Shown here piece after piece: positions 36,668 through 45,356 of a stretch of 64,000 bases of DNA; within the stretch, counting starts at the first letter, position 1, and the number at the start of each line of letters is the position of its first letter. The stretch comes from BS150m-G50 sp964501185 [NCBI: uncultured Bacteroidia bacterium] (GTDB lineage Bacteria > CAIWAD01 > BS150m-G50). A program made the translations under genes and the position numbers. The notes under the pieces were generated by a model that saw only the letters and a list, made by a program, of their open reading frames with translations, searched no databases and was not told where the DNA came from. The DNA lies in contig CAZCRT010000004.1 of NCBI GenBank assembly GCA_964501185.1, forward strand, positions 1 through 64,000, given 5' to 3'.

Positions 36668-38094
36668 TTCAGTTCAGACTACTACTTATAGTTGCTTTGA
36701 TCTCCCTGCTGTCAATAAGCTGTAGTCAGCTTGGTTCAATGCACAGAAGCAGCGATCCGCAAACATCTGAAGAACTGCTGCTCGATAAACAGGCTCTCCA
36801 TCATCTCGTGAAAGGTGCATTCCTGGAAAGCGTAAATGAACCGAGACGAGCTGTCTACGAATACAATCTTGCGTTGCTGCATGATTCCACATCAATAGAA
36901 ATCAGGCGAGCACTTGCTGAAAACTATCTTCTGCTCGGTGAGTATGAATCCTTTGTCGTTCACGCGCAGACCATTTTGAAGAGTGAGCCTGACAACAGGA
37001 AATTGCGTGCCCGGCTGGCTTTTGTTTATCACTATCTGGATGATCTGTCTGCCACAACAGTAGAGATCAAGTATCTGTTGCGGGATATGCCAGTGGAAGA
37101 AAAGAGCGATCCTGAAATTGGTGAAGCAATGCTGCTATCACTACTTATGGAGTTGCAGATAGCACAATCCGACAGCAGCGCTTTTATTCATGTGTTCCAC
37201 GAATACCTGAGTAAAGGTTACCTGCCGGAACCTGAATTTATAGAGTTGTATCACGTTGTGATCAAGGACAAAGCCAGCTATGAGGATGAAATAGCCTTCA
37301 TGCGTGAGTTGCTACAGAGTAAGCAGAATCCGTTTTACCTGGAACTGATGCTGGTAGATCTGCTGGCTGTTGCAGAGCGGCTGGATGATGCCGACAAACT
37401 GCTGAGGGAGGCCTGTCAGCGAAATGAGGAGTTGGTGGAATCCTGGTATTCACTGGCAATATTCAAGCGTTATCGGCTTGATGATTCTGAAGGTGCACGC
37501 AGTGTACTGCAGGAGGGATTGAAACGATTTCCCGATGGTGTAACACTCCTGCTGGAGTTATCAGATCTTGAGGAAGAGTCCGGTAACCTGGTGATTGCAG
37601 AACAGTTATTGCTGGACTTGATTGATATAAGTGATGACATTGGAACGGGAAATCTCTATTTAAGCGATTTCTATATGCGTCATCCTGTATTCCGGGACAA
37701 GGCTATCGCGTTGTACAGGCAACTGTTGATAGAAGAGAAGCTGGAAGATCCTACACTGATGAATAACTACGCCTATCTGGTTGTAGAGGACAGCACTGAT
37801 CTGACACAGGAGCTTTTACAGGAAGCACTGGCACTGTCAGACAGATCTCTTGCCATGCAGCCTGAGAATTCCTCATTCCTCGACACAAATGGCTGGATAC
37901 AGTACCGTCTGGGGAATATCAGGGAAGCTGAGGTGAAGCTGCGTCTGGCGATGCGATATGACCCGCAACAGCCGATAATACTGGAACATCTTGCCAGTGT
38001 ACTGGAGCAGAGCAATCCTGAAGAGGCACTGATATTGCGTCGACGCGCGCAGGAGTACCGTCGTATGATTGAAACAGATGAAGACCGTGAATAG
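36664..38094 (+). CDS. TPR-repeat lipoprotein
   Basis: 476-residue lipoprotein. Signal sequence 1-19 with lipobox SISC and lipidated C20. The rest is helical with multiple tetratricopeptide-like repeats (ALHHLVKGAFLESVNEPRRA, NNYAYLVVEDS, WIQYRLGNIREAEVKLRLAM). TPR lipoproteins usually scaffold complexes at the periplasmic face; no partner can be named. The GTG start overlaps the rseP stop (GTGA). Confidence 0.82.
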   Translation: MIQFRLLLIVALISLLSISCSQLGSMHRSSDPQTSEELLLDKQALHHLVKGAFLESVNEPRRAVYEYNLALLHDSTSIEIRRALAENYLLLGEYESFVVHAQTILKSEPDNRKLRARLAFVYHYLDDLSATTVEIKYLLRDMPVEEKSDPEIGEAMLLSLLMELQIAQSDSSAFIHVFHEYLSKGYLPEPEFIELYHVVIKDKASYEDEIAFMRELLQSKQNPFYLELMLVDLLAVAERLDDADKLLREACQRNEELVESWYSLAIFKRYRLDDSEGARSVLQEGLKRFPDGVTLLLELSDLEEESGNLVIAEQLLLDLIDISDDIGTGNLYLSDFYMRHPVFRDKAIALYRQLLIEEKLEDPTLMNNYAYLVVEDSTDLTQELLQEALALSDRSLAMQPENSSFLDTNGWIQYRLGNIREAEVKLRLAMRYDPQQPIILEHLASVLEQSNPEEALILRRRAQEYRRMIETDEDRE

Positions 38095-38121
38095 ACTATA
38101 TGTAAACAGGTGGAGCACCAT

Positions 38122-39477
38122 ATGAGTGTTATTAATAGCAGGAGCAGAACCGAGATACAGGAACTGCTGGACACTGTGTATCGTTATTCCGCTGCTGAAG
38201 AGACGGAAGCGGTGTATACCAGTGGTACCAACAGCCTGTCCCGTTTTGCCAATAGTGAAATCAGGCAGAATATTTCCCAGGGGTCCGAGTCACTCTCGAT
38301 TCGTACTATCAGCGAAGGCAGAAGTGGTGTCGTCAGAACAGGTAAACTGGATGAGGAGTCAATTAAGCAGGCGGTTGCACAGGCGCATATTTCTGCCCGT
38401 GTACAGAAGGCTGATCCTGATATACTTCCTCTGCAGCAACAGATCGAAATTGGTGAGCTGAGTAGAATTGACGAAGCAACAGCACTCCTCACACCGGCAG
38501 CAAAAGCTGATACAATCAAAAAGACAATTGCCGCACTGCCTGGTACAGACCTGGAAGCAGCTGGAATCTTCAGCAACTCAGATTCTCAATTCGCCATCGG
38601 TAATTCTGCCGGTATGTTTCATCATCACGCTTCTACTGATGCGGAATTCTCGATTACGGTTTCCCGGGGTGATACATCCGGTTGGGCGGAAAGTGTATCA
38701 CGTTGCGTTGGAGACCTGGATACAGAGCGTTTGACAGCAGAGGCAATTGACATCTGTCAACGTGCCGAAAGCCCGCAACCGATTGATGCAGGGGAGTATA
38801 CTGTTGTCCTGCCGCCGGCAGCTGCTACGGATTTCATGCTGTTTCTGTCCTTTCTGGGATTGGGTGCACAGGATTACCTGGAGGGCACCAGCCCGCTCAC
38901 CGGAAAACTGGGTGAACGGATATTCGGTGAGAACATTACTATTATTGATGATCCTTTCCATGCTGATATGAGTTCTGCGCCCTTTGATGGCGAAGGTATA
39001 CCGAAGAAGGCGCTACCCTTTATTGAAAATGGTGTTCTGCAACAGATGGCACACGATCGTAAAACAGCCATACAGGCGGGCGTTAATTCCACCGGCCATG
39101 GCTTTCCAGCACCGAATCCAAGCGGTGGGTATCCCTCAAACCTCTGCATGAAACCGGGAGAATCCACTCTTGAGGAGATGATAGCTTCAACAGAAAAAGG
39201 GCTGATGGTTACTCACTTCCATTATACCAATGTTGTCAATCCCCGCGATCTTTCGCTTACAGGGATGACGCGTGATGGTGTGTTCCTGATTGAAGATGGG
39301 AAGCTGTCCAGACCTGTACACAACCTGAGATTTACCGACTCCGTACTGCGCATTTTCAACAATGTGGAGATGATTGGACGTGACACAATTTATGCCAGCG
39401 CTTTCTTTGGCGGTGGTTTTGTCGTTCCCGCGCTTAAAGTGAACGGTTTCAGGTTCTCATCAACTACGAATTTCTAG
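38122..39477 (+). CDS. tldE: TldE/PmbA-like protein (non-catalytic partner)
   Basis: Member of the TldD/TldE modulator protease family, 451 residues. It lacks the HExxxH zinc motif that the neighbouring TldD carries, so by comparison with Escherichia coli it is the TldE (PmbA) partner in a TldD-TldE heterodimer. In that system the complex processes microcin B17 and antitoxin CcdA. GGAG lies 6 nt before ATG 38122; GTG 38110 is an alternative. tldD follows after 10 nt. Confidence 0.9.
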   Translation: MSVINSRSRTEIQELLDTVYRYSAAEETEAVYTSGTNSLSRFANSEIRQNISQGSESLSIRTISEGRSGVVRTGKLDEESIKQAVAQAHISARVQKADPDILPLQQQIEIGELSRIDEATALLTPAAKADTIKKTIAALPGTDLEAAGIFSNSDSQFAIGNSAGMFHHHASTDAEFSITVSRGDTSGWAESVSRCVGDLDTERLTAEAIDICQRAESPQPIDAGEYTVVLPPAAATDFMLFLSFLGLGAQDYLEGTSPLTGKLGERIFGENITIIDDPFHADMSSAPFDGEGIPKKALPFIENGVLQQMAHDRKTAIQAGVNSTGHGFPAPNPSGGYPSNLCMKPGESTLEEMIASTEKGLMVTHFHYTNVVNPRDLSLTGMTRDGVFLIEDGKLSRPVHNLRFTDSVLRIFNNVEMIGRDTIYASAFFGGGFVVPALKVNGFRFSSTTNF

Positions 39478-39487
39478 GAGCGTAATA

Positions 39488-40930
39488 ATGAAAGACTCTT
39501 GCAAACTGGCATTAGACAGCGCTCTTAAGCAGGGTGCTGACTGGGTTGATGTACGTATTGTTGATATTGTAAGCGAAGGCCTGTACACCAGAAATGGTCA
39601 GATCGGCAGCCACGCAAACAGTGAAAGTATGGGGTATGGTATCCGGGTTCTGGTCGACGGTGCCTGGGGATTTGCTTCCAACAATATCTTCAAGAAAAAT
39701 GTTATTGAACAGACTGCAGCCACAGCAGTTGCCACAGCGCGTGCAGCAGCTTCCCTGAACAGGGAAAAGGTGCAGCTGGTTCCAGAACCGGCACATAATG
39801 ATTTCTGGCAGACACCATATCAGGAAGATCCTTTTTCCGTACCGTTAGAGGAAAAACTGGATCTGCTGATACAGATTGATGAAATCCTGCGTGCGGATGA
39901 CAGGATCAAGGTAGCGGAAGGTCGAATGTCATTCCGTCGTGAGCATCAGTGTTACCTCTCCAGCGAAGGTGCAGATATTGAGCAGGTTCTGCTTCGAAGC
40001 GGGGTAGGTTATTCAGCAACAGCGGTAGGTAATGACGATGTTCAGATCCGTTCCTGGCCCGGAGCACATGGGGGCAATTATCGCGGTGAAGGGTACGAAT
40101 TCATTCGCTTGCTGCCACTGCTGGACAATGCGGAGCGTATCCGTGAAGAGGCAATAGAGTTGCTTACTGCACCACCGGTTCCATCCGGTAGTAATGATCT
40201 GATACTTCATCCCAGCCAGCTGGTCCTGCAGATTCATGAATCGGTCGGACATGCTACCGAACTTGACCGTGTGCTGGGTTACGAGGCCAATTATGCCGGC
40301 ACCTCATTTGCCACCACTGATAAGCTGGGCAACTTCCGTTATGGATCTGATATCGTTAATCTGGTTGCCGATGCAACACTACCCGGCGGACTGGCTACTG
40401 CAGGTTATGATGATGATGGTGTGAAAGCACAGCGTTGGCACATTGTTAAAGATGGAATCCTGACCGGATACATGACCAATCGAGAACTTGCAGACCGGAT
40501 CGGTCTGGAACGCAGTCAGGGGTCAAACCGTGCAGAAGGTTGGCATCATCTACCGATTACCCGCATCTGTAATCTGAGCCTGATGCCGGGTAGCTGGGAA
40601 TGGGATGATCTGCTTGCTGATTCTGAAGGTGCCATCTACATGGAGACTAACAAGTCCTGGTCCATTGATCAGGAGCGTCTTAATTTTCAGTTTGGTTGTG
40701 AACTGGCACGCGAAGTCAAGGGTGGGAAACTTGGCCGCCTGCTGAAGAATCCAAATTACCAGTCACTCACACCTGAGTTCTGGGGCGCTTGTGATGCAAT
40801 ATGTAACTACAAGCACTGGGAACTTCAGGGTGTGGCAAACTGTGGTAAGGGGCAGCCCGGCCAGACCGCCGAAATGACTCACGGTTCTGCGCCTGCACGT
40901 TTTCGTAGTATCGAAACCGGAATCAAGTAG
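39488..40930 (+). CDS. tldD: TldD-type metalloprotease
   Basis: Catalytic subunit of the TldD-TldE protease, 480 residues. The zinc motif HESVGH supplies H250, E251 and H255; C452 in NCGKGQPGQ is the likely third ligand. LQIHESVGHATELDRVLG and the GSDIVNLVADA segment are family signatures. The gene is followed by a strong terminator and closes the long plus-strand run that starts near 2150. Confidence 0.93.
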   Translation: MKDSCKLALDSALKQGADWVDVRIVDIVSEGLYTRNGQIGSHANSESMGYGIRVLVDGAWGFASNNIFKKNVIEQTAATAVATARAAASLNREKVQLVPEPAHNDFWQTPYQEDPFSVPLEEKLDLLIQIDEILRADDRIKVAEGRMSFRREHQCYLSSEGADIEQVLLRSGVGYSATAVGNDDVQIRSWPGAHGGNYRGEGYEFIRLLPLLDNAERIREEAIELLTAPPVPSGSNDLILHPSQLVLQIHESVGHATELDRVLGYEANYAGTSFATTDKLGNFRYGSDIVNLVADATLPGGLATAGYDDDGVKAQRWHIVKDGILTGYMTNRELADRIGLERSQGSNRAEGWHHLPITRICNLSLMPGSWEWDDLLADSEGAIYMETNKSWSIDQERLNFQFGCELAREVKGGKLGRLLKNPNYQSLTPEFWGACDAICNYKHWELQGVANCGKGQPGQTAEMTHGSAPARFRSIETGIK

Positions 40931-40960
40931 TCAGCTGTTCTTTGCAGTGATGAAAACAGG

Positions 40961-40995
40961 AGCCTGTGTGGTTGACGCCACGCAGGCTTTTTCAT
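40961..40995 (+). terminator. Rho-independent terminator after tldD
   Basis: An 11-bp stem with one G-T pair (40961-40971 with 40978-40988), TTGACG loop and TTTTTCATTT tail, 31 nt past the tldD stop. The loop and its two closing pairs (GGTTGACGCC) are identical to those of the terminator at 1-27. Confidence 0.92.
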
Positions 40996-41014
40996 TTCAG
41001 TGCAGCCATACTCT

Positions 41015-43600
41015 TCAGTAAATCTTCAACAGGTAGAGGAGCCTGTCAGTAAAAGCCATACCGCTTTCATAGTACAGGAACAGCAGTAACATTGTGAGTA
41101 ACACCAGAACGAGAATCACAGCCAGTACTTTCCCCAGATTTGCAGGATAGGCAAAATGTGATACTCTGGCCAGACGAATCACAAACCAGAGTGAGAACAT
41201 CGTCAGCAGAAATAGAATTATTGCTGTACCACCCGGGAAAGTGAACAGTTGCCCGTAGATCAACGCAGCCGGAAGCAGGAAGAGCAGGGGTGTTGCTGAC
41301 CAGAACAGGTATTGCAGCATCTGGCGCAGTGTGGTTAAGCTGCCGAACATAACACCGATCAGGAAGAAAACAATTCCGGTAAACCACTGCATAACAAAAA
41401 ACAGCAGGCCGGCGTATATCTGCGTAAGAAGCGGATGCCAGCTGAGGAAGACGAATAGTGTCTTGGCATTTGCGTTAGGAAGAAGCAGTGTCAGAATCTC
41501 ATCAAAGAATAAAGTCTTCCGGAAGTAATAAAAAGTGACTGCGACAAATGAAGCCATCATCAGGCTGTTCAATAACGCGATAAATGCGCCCTGACTCAAT
41601 TGCTGTGAGCGTCTGGACTGAATGTCGCGATAGAAGCCCTCAGTATGTACCAGTGACCGTTTAAGGTTGAGTGAGAGGATATTGTTGTACTTCATTGCAA
41701 TAACCAGGAGCAGTATAAGCAGCAGCGGTATGAGTGATGGCCACATCGGTGCAGTCTGGCTGAAATCTCCCCTGGTCAGGGGTGGCAGCACTGTTCCGGT
41801 CAGATGTGAATGCACGACCCTGGCGGCGATTTTCTCCTGGCGGTCAAGTGTGTAAAGGCCGTCAGTATGTAACGATAAATCCAGGGAGTGGGTTCTCCAG
41901 AGAAGTGGATGCGCGCTATGCCAATCAGTAAAACTGTGTAACAACAGACCGGCATATTGATCTGTATTGTACTGCTGCAGCAACAAATCAAGTTGTTGCG
42001 CCTGATGTATTTCCGACCATGGATTTGCAAATCCGGAAAGGTTGCCCGCTTCTGCCGGTAATCCGATTCCACTTACTACTAGTGGTCCTTCACCGGGTAA
42101 ATTAGAAGGCATTTCCGTCAGCAACTGCTCATCAACCAGTATCAGGGATGGTAAGACTTCCGGAGTTCCCTGAATTGCTGCAAAATGGGCAGTAGTCAGA
42201 GGTGCATCTTCAGGTAGCCCTGACAGCAGGTCTGCCATGAAGTGGTCGGTGGCAGCTGATCCCATAATCGCATCTGTGAGCAGGTTTATAGCCAGTAATG
42301 ATGGATGGTTTCTATCCCGCTCCAGTAGAGCATGCAGATAGGCTCCAGCAGCCTCCTTGAAAGATTCACGATTAAGAAGACCGGCAAGAGGTTGTTCAAC
42401 CGGCAGGTTATCAATCAGAAAAAGTCCATTACGGTCGCATTGATCGAGCAGTTCAACAGGTGCTGGAGCGCCACGCAAAAAGATCGTATTGCAACCCATA
42501 TTCTTGATAAGGGCGATATCGGTTGAAAGCTGCTGCTGATCCAACAGTTGCCCCCGCACTCCATCCAGATGATAAACCAGCGCTCTCAGTTGAAAACGGT
42601 CCCCATTCAGCAGAAGTTCATCTGAAGAGATAGAGACATCGCGTATTCCGTACTGTATTACCTCCCGATCCAGTTGTTCATCACCCTGCGAAAGCAGAAC
42701 TTCAACCTGCAGTAAACGGGGTTCAGAGCAGCTCCAGAGGGGCGGGTTATCAAGCCTCAGTTCAAGTGTACTGCTCTCAGTAGATTGAGGATGCAGCAGA
42801 ATATTCTGACTCACCGACTGCTGACCGGGAACGTCAATAGTCAGTGTGAATTCCTCTTCCAGAGCCAATCCGGCTGCAGTAGCCGCATTGCGCAACAGTA
42901 CTTCAGCCCTGAGCGTATGCGTATCATCACCAGGCTGATCCTGACTCAGCTGTACTGAAGATATATGGACCTGGGATTTACTTATCAACTCGATTGAGCG
43001 GGGCAGGCCTGTTTCATTGCGTGGCTGTTGAATACCACCCAGGACCGGAATGGTCCTCTTGTAGTCCAGATGGTTATGGATATCTATCTGCAGCTTGTTG
43101 ATTGTTCCAGGCCGCAGAATATCACCAGGGATCTCCAGCTGAAACGGTGCATACCCCAGCGCATGACTGTGCAGGAAGTGATCATTGATAGTAATTCTGC
43201 AGACATAGTTTACACCATCAAATCGCAGCAGATAAACTGAATTACTGTCTGCGGGAAGTGCAAACTCACCGGTAAGGGTGATTTCCTGAAAAGAACCCTC
43301 GGTCAGTACAAAGGGAAGGGTTATCCGCCTGTAAGAGCCATCATCGGATTCAAACTGCCACTCCAGGTTGTGCAGGAGGTTAGCTGTAACTGCAGGATCT
43401 TCATTCAGCGCAGCAAACAGGGGTGTTACGGCTGTCAGAAGGAAGAGTGCCGTCAAAAGCAGAAGCTGCAGGCGTGATACAATCGACTTGAAAACTAAGG
43501 AAACAGATGAGACTGTTCGGTGTAACACAGGCTGAGTAGTCAAACTGTTCCCATGAATTATTAATGCCGTGAGGAGCAAGTATGATGTAGAACAACTCAA
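41015..43600 (-). CDS. Degenerate GH2-like ectodomain fused to a polytopic membrane domain
   Basis: Membrane protein of up to 861 residues. After a hydrophobic signal region (about 43-63) the N-terminal two thirds look like glycoside hydrolase family 2: a jelly-roll (about 70-205), an Ig-like domain (about 210-325) and a barrel beginning LNGDRFQLRALVYHLD (331-346) with RDRNHPSLL (428-436) and GLLLHSFTDW (551-560). The acid/base position (NE in HPSxIxWSxGNE) reads T442-D443, and the nucleophile strand reads VVSGIG, with G511 in place of Glu, so it is probably not a standard glycosidase. Residues about 622-845 contain about seven hydrophobic helices, somewhat Yip1-like. The start is uncertain: TTG 43600 follows a stop directly; TTG 43543 has GGGAA upstream. 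Function unknown. Confidence 0.72.
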   Translation of the reverse strand: MSCSTSYLLLTALIIHGNSLTTQPVLHRTVSSVSLVFKSIVSRLQLLLLTALFLLTAVTPLFAALNEDPAVTANLLHNLEWQFESDDGSYRRITLPFVLTEGSFQEITLTGEFALPADSNSVYLLRFDGVNYVCRITINDHFLHSHALGYAPFQLEIPGDILRPGTINKLQIDIHNHLDYKRTIPVLGGIQQPRNETGLPRSIELISKSQVHISSVQLSQDQPGDDTHTLRAEVLLRNAATAAGLALEEEFTLTIDVPGQQSVSQNILLHPQSTESSTLELRLDNPPLWSCSEPRLLQVEVLLSQGDEQLDREVIQYGIRDVSISSDELLLNGDRFQLRALVYHLDGVRGQLLDQQQLSTDIALIKNMGCNTIFLRGAPAPVELLDQCDRNGLFLIDNLPVEQPLAGLLNRESFKEAAGAYLHALLERDRNHPSLLAINLLTDAIMGSAATDHFMADLLSGLPEDAPLTTAHFAAIQGTPEVLPSLILVDEQLLTEMPSNLPGEGPLVVSGIGLPAEAGNLSGFANPWSEIHQAQQLDLLLQQYNTDQYAGLLLHSFTDWHSAHPLLWRTHSLDLSLHTDGLYTLDRQEKIAARVVHSHLTGTVLPPLTRGDFSQTAPMWPSLIPLLLILLLVIAMKYNNILSLNLKRSLVHTEGFYRDIQSRRSQQLSQGAFIALLNSLMMASFVAVTFYYFRKTLFFDEILTLLLPNANAKTLFVFLSWHPLLTQIYAGLLFFVMQWFTGIVFFLIGVMFGSLTTLRQMLQYLFWSATPLLFLLPAALIYGQLFTFPGGTAIILFLLTMFSLWFVIRLARVSHFAYPANLGKVLAVILVLVLLTMLLLFLYYESGMAFTDRLLYLLKIY

Positions 43601-43783
43601 TTACGGAAAAATGGGACTCCATGTCAACAGATCATTGTCTGAAGCTGTAGGGTGGAAATGTTTACAGCAATCGCTTAATGATCGCGATAACCTTTGCCGG
43701 GGAAACTGGTGAAACTCTGAAAACAGGTCAAAAATGCCTGCAGTGAGTGTCATCGATGCCAATAGGGCAAAAAGTAGTTTCAC
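43601..43783 (-). CDS. Possible 60-residue secreted peptide upstream of the GH2 fusion
   Basis: A GTG-started frame whose first residues MKLLFALLASMTLTAG resemble a signal peptide, followed by a polar tail with two adjacent Cys (39-40). A weak GGAA site is about 10 nt upstream. It ends in TAA immediately before, and in frame with, the TTG at 43600. No homologue is recognised, and chance coding is quite possible. Confidence 0.2.
   Translation of the reverse strand: MKLLFALLASMTLTAGIFDLFSEFHQFPRQRLSRSLSDCCKHFHPTASDNDLLTWSPIFP
43622..43627 (-). promoter_or_regulatory. Candidate -35 box for the GH2-fusion gene
   Basis: Perfect TTGACA on the minus strand. At 17-18 nt spacing lie GTAATT or TAATTG, weak -10 matches that overlap the TTG at 43600. 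If used, translation must start further downstream, favouring TTG 43543. Confidence 0.3.
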
Positions 43784-43929
43784 ACACAAGTTTTCCACAC
43801 GGCAGAGGGGGGCCTGAAAGCGGCTACAGGAGCCTCTTTGCAATATGCACATGTTCGTATAAGGGATATTATGTAAACCAGTTAGGAAATCGGGGCGACT
43901 GTCTTCTTTCTGACTCAATCTTTTTATTG

Positions 43930-43970
43930 TATAATGTGGCTATCGCTAACATTCCTAATGTGACACATTA
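43930..43970 (+). promoter_or_regulatory. Candidate -10 box with downstream perfect palindrome
   Basis: TATAAT at 43930-43935 has no good -35 box. Twenty bases after it lies TAATGTGACACATTA (43956-43970), a perfect 7-1-7 palindrome placed where a repressor operator would cover the early transcribed region. It points toward tsaB, about 690 nt away. Confidence 0.35.
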
Positions 43971-44016
43971 ACATGGAGTCGTTATTCTATTCCTATATCA
44001 TTGTAAACTGTCGGCT

Positions 44017-44029
44017 ATGATTGATGCAT
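44017..44029 (+). repeat. 13-bp direct repeat, left copy
   Basis: ATGATTGATGCAT, identical to 44647-44659. The two copies bracket the AT-rich 617-nt segment that lies before tsaB. Confidence 0.6.
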
Positions 44030-44407
44030 TATCTCAAACTCTAAATCCAGACTGGCATGATAAGTTACCAATATCCGAAATTGCACCTGCTGTGCGGCTC
44101 GGAAACCATCTGAAGCATCTGCTTTCAAGTTTTACTGTCTTTTTCTCCATTCAGAGACCGGACATTTAAGACTGTCTATCAATTCGAGTCATATGCACGC
44201 TATCAGCGGATTTCTATAAAAGCCTGTTTTCACTTCTCACTAAAGCTAAGCCACATAAATACCGATACTTAAGTATACATATTACCCGTCTGTAGAAATG
44301 ATTCTCAGCCCTCAGTATGCATATATCCGTATGTGATGTAATAACAATAAGATGCAATCATACCGATTGTTTATAAGTGTATCTGTTTGATACTTCGACC
44401 GTACTGT

Positions 44408-44428
44408 GCCAGACAAAACTGGCCTTTT
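44408..44428 (+). terminator. Small terminator-like hairpin
   Basis: Stem GCCAG/CTGGC (44408-44412 with 44419-44423), loop ACAAAA, followed by CTTTTA. Only 5 bp; it could end a short transcript starting near 43940. Confidence 0.25.
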
Positions 44429-44646
44429 ACTGTTTCACTTTAGTTCACATCATCGTCTGCCACTGAGGCAATGGGCTCATTAATCCTTGTAATTCAATGA
44501 CTATGACGATATTTTCTAATTGATAGAGTATGCAGCTGTACTATTTTGAGAGAGACAGTTTCAGAGGTCATTTCTAATCTGCGTTTTCCGCGCGCGAATT
44601 CGTTATCTGTATGCCTGTTCACAATTATTGTTAAAATTCCTGACGG

Positions 44647-44659
44647 ATGATTGATGCAT
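44647..44659 (+). repeat. 13-bp direct repeat, right copy
   Basis: Second copy of ATGATTGATGCAT. Its last two bases form part of the tsaB start codon. Confidence 0.6.
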
Positions 44660-45356
44660 GTCTGACAATACTTCTCTTGTATTGAACTGTGCTACCCGGC
44701 GAGCTGAAATTGCTATTTATCAGGGTGATGCTCTGGCCCTGTCCAGGGGCTGGGGAAATCCACGCAGCAGCGGTAATCTTCTGCAGAGTAGCCTGGAAAG
44801 CATGTTACAGCAACTTGAACTGGATCTTACCGATCTTGATTCTGTGATCTTTGCACATGGACCAGGTTCATTTACCGGTTTACGGGTAGGTTTGTCGTTT
44901 CTGAAAGGACTCTTCTTTGACCTTTCACCCGATTATGCAGGTGTTTCAACTCTGGACGCCCTTGCACATAATGTTAACGCTACAACAGCTGAAATATACC
45001 CCTGTATCTTTTATCGTCGTGATGCTGTTTTCAGTGCCGGTTATCGAAAACAGGATTCAATAGTACAGCGTTTCCGGGATCCTTTTGTTATGACAGCTGA
45101 AGAACTGGCTGGTTTATCAGATGATGTCTGGCTTACAGGTGACTTTGACTCTTTGCTGCCACAGGTCCCAACGCGCCTGGATAGTTCTCGTTTTAATCTC
45201 CTGCCACCACCGGATCGGGATCTGTCGCTTGACTGGCTCTACATGTTGGGCAAACAGGAGATCATCAATCATGGTGGACGGCAGCTTGCATCGGCCGAAC
45301 CACTCTATCAGGTTGAGTTTGTACCAACTCCTGCCGGGAAAGGAAAATCATCATGA
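44658..45356 (+). CDS. tsaB: tRNA threonylcarbamoyladenosine biosynthesis protein TsaB
   Basis: Partner of TsaD and TsaE in making t6A37 on ANN-decoding tRNAs. 232 residues with the ASKHA fold: an N-terminal strand LVLNCATRRAEIAIYQG (conserved DTS replaced by NCA) and the signature GPGSFTGLRVG near 72-82. ATG 44658 lacks a strong ribosome site. The gene leads a plus-strand unit with cdaA, an MFS transporter and rsgA, coupled by 4-nt or 1-nt overlaps. Confidence 0.9.
   Translation: MSDNTSLVLNCATRRAEIAIYQGDALALSRGWGNPRSSGNLLQSSLESMLQQLELDLTDLDSVIFAHGPGSFTGLRVGLSFLKGLFFDLSPDYAGVSTLDALAHNVNATTAEIYPCIFYRRDAVFSAGYRKQDSIVQRFRDPFVMTAEELAGLSDDVWLTGDFDSLLPQVPTRLDSSRFNLLPPPDRDLSLDWLYMLGKQEIINHGGRQLASAEPLYQVEFVPTPAGKGKSS

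Larger units (their letters stand above)
43601..44657. other. 1057-nt stretch without a convincing gene
   Basis: Apart from the doubtful 60-codon frame above, no frame of useful length is seen. The right part (44030-44646) is visibly more AT-rich than its surroundings. Contents seen: TTGACA on the minus strand at 43627-43622, a TATAAT at 43930-43935, a perfect palindrome at 43956-43970, a 13-bp direct repeat at 44017/44647 and a small hairpin at 44408-44423. No tRNA or known RNA family was recognised. Confidence 0.6.

Noticed and set aside
43956-43970. Palindrome considered as a CRP/FNR-type site
   Set aside because: The half-sites are separated by one base instead of the usual six (TGTGA-N6-TCACA) or four (TTGAT-N4-ATCAA), so it does not fit those consensus forms.
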